A stretch of 64,000 bases of DNA from assembly GCA_036763105.1 (NCBI GenBank), contig JBAIYS010000005.1:113476-177475 (forward strand), in the 5' to 3' direction. Under the pieces are notes generated by a model. The model searched no databases. It was not told the DNA's origin and saw nothing but the letters and a program-made list of their open reading frames with translations. Source of the DNA: Peptococcaceae bacterium 1198_IL3148 (GTDB lineage Bacteria; Bacillota; Desulfotomaculia; Desulfotomaculales; Desulfohalotomaculaceae). This document shows, in pieces, positions 63,712-64,000 of this stretch (positions within the stretch are counted from its first letter, which is position 1; the number at the start of each line of letters is the position of its first letter). The translations under genes and the position numbers were made by a program.

Positions 63712-64000
<289 letters not shown>

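Overview
The window looks like the chromosome of a strictly anaerobic, low-to-mid GC Firmicute, most likely a clostridial relative of Desulfotomaculum/Peptococcaceae. Support: GatCAB, short HisG with HisZ, Amj, PcrA-LigA gene order, a homocitrate-synthase-type (Re-citrate synthase-like) 2-oxoglutarate branch, an H-cluster hydrogenase, a molybdenum aldehyde oxidoreductase island of the kind known from sulfate reducers, and strong Shine-Dalgarno sites with many GTG/TTG starts. Genus is inference; the rRNA at the right end could settle it. Most genes are on the minus strand, and the right edge enters an rRNA operon (5S and the 3' end of 23S, minus strand).

Layout. 1-5350 (+): two paralogous coiled-coil repeat proteins, a small unknown protein and two glycosyltransferase-TPR proteins. 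5366-21010 (-): an acidic one-TM protein; a homocitrate/Re-citrate synthase, aconitase-like large and small subunits and NAD isocitrate dehydrogenase; gatC, gatA, gatB; a thioredoxin-like selenoprotein read through an in-frame UGA; ligA, amj, pcrA. 21082-28860: an accessory stretch with guaD behind a HepT/MntA toxin-antitoxin pair, yjdM, a lone BirA-controlled bioB, an rRNA methyltransferase and several decayed genes (HD hydrolase, FMN reductase, a frameshifted ORF) plus small repeats. 28867-36912 (-): a monomeric [FeFe] hydrogenase and the his operon (hisG-D-C-B-H-A-F-IE), whose promoter has a palindrome in its spacer. 37025-40235 (+): an ECF transporter (S, A, A', T) behind a leader with 5-nt-periodic GAG/UAG triplets and a terminator, i.e. 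a TRAP-type tryptophan-responsive leader.

40291-56027 (-) is the most striking region. Four copies of one structured RNA element resembling Moco/Tuco riboswitches sit upstream of a 139-aa orphan gene, upstream of a MoeA-like gene (two in tandem, each with its own terminator), and upstream of a RocA-type aldehyde dehydrogenase. The tandem pair heads a 13-kb operon: MoeA-like protein, MOP-type molybdenum aldehyde oxidoreductase, a flavin/Fe-S oxidoreductase, a small CxxC protein, a methyltransferase, a C-GCAxxG-C-C protein, a radical SAM protein, a CoA-ligase-like enzyme, XdhC, a MocA-HD fusion and a histidine phosphatase. Cofactor supply, cytosine transfer, insertion, the enzyme and a set of uncharacterised accessory factors are thus co-regulated.

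56078-63293: hisZ with a TrpR-type regulator (a likely his regulator), an unsecreted Cu/Zn-SOD-like protein, a decayed MntA/HepT fusion, a PatB-type C-S lyase and a two-component system. The previously undescribed candidates I rate highest are the selenoprotein, the TRAP-controlled ECF transporter and the Moco-riboswitch regulon including the aldehyde dehydrogenase and the orphan gene.
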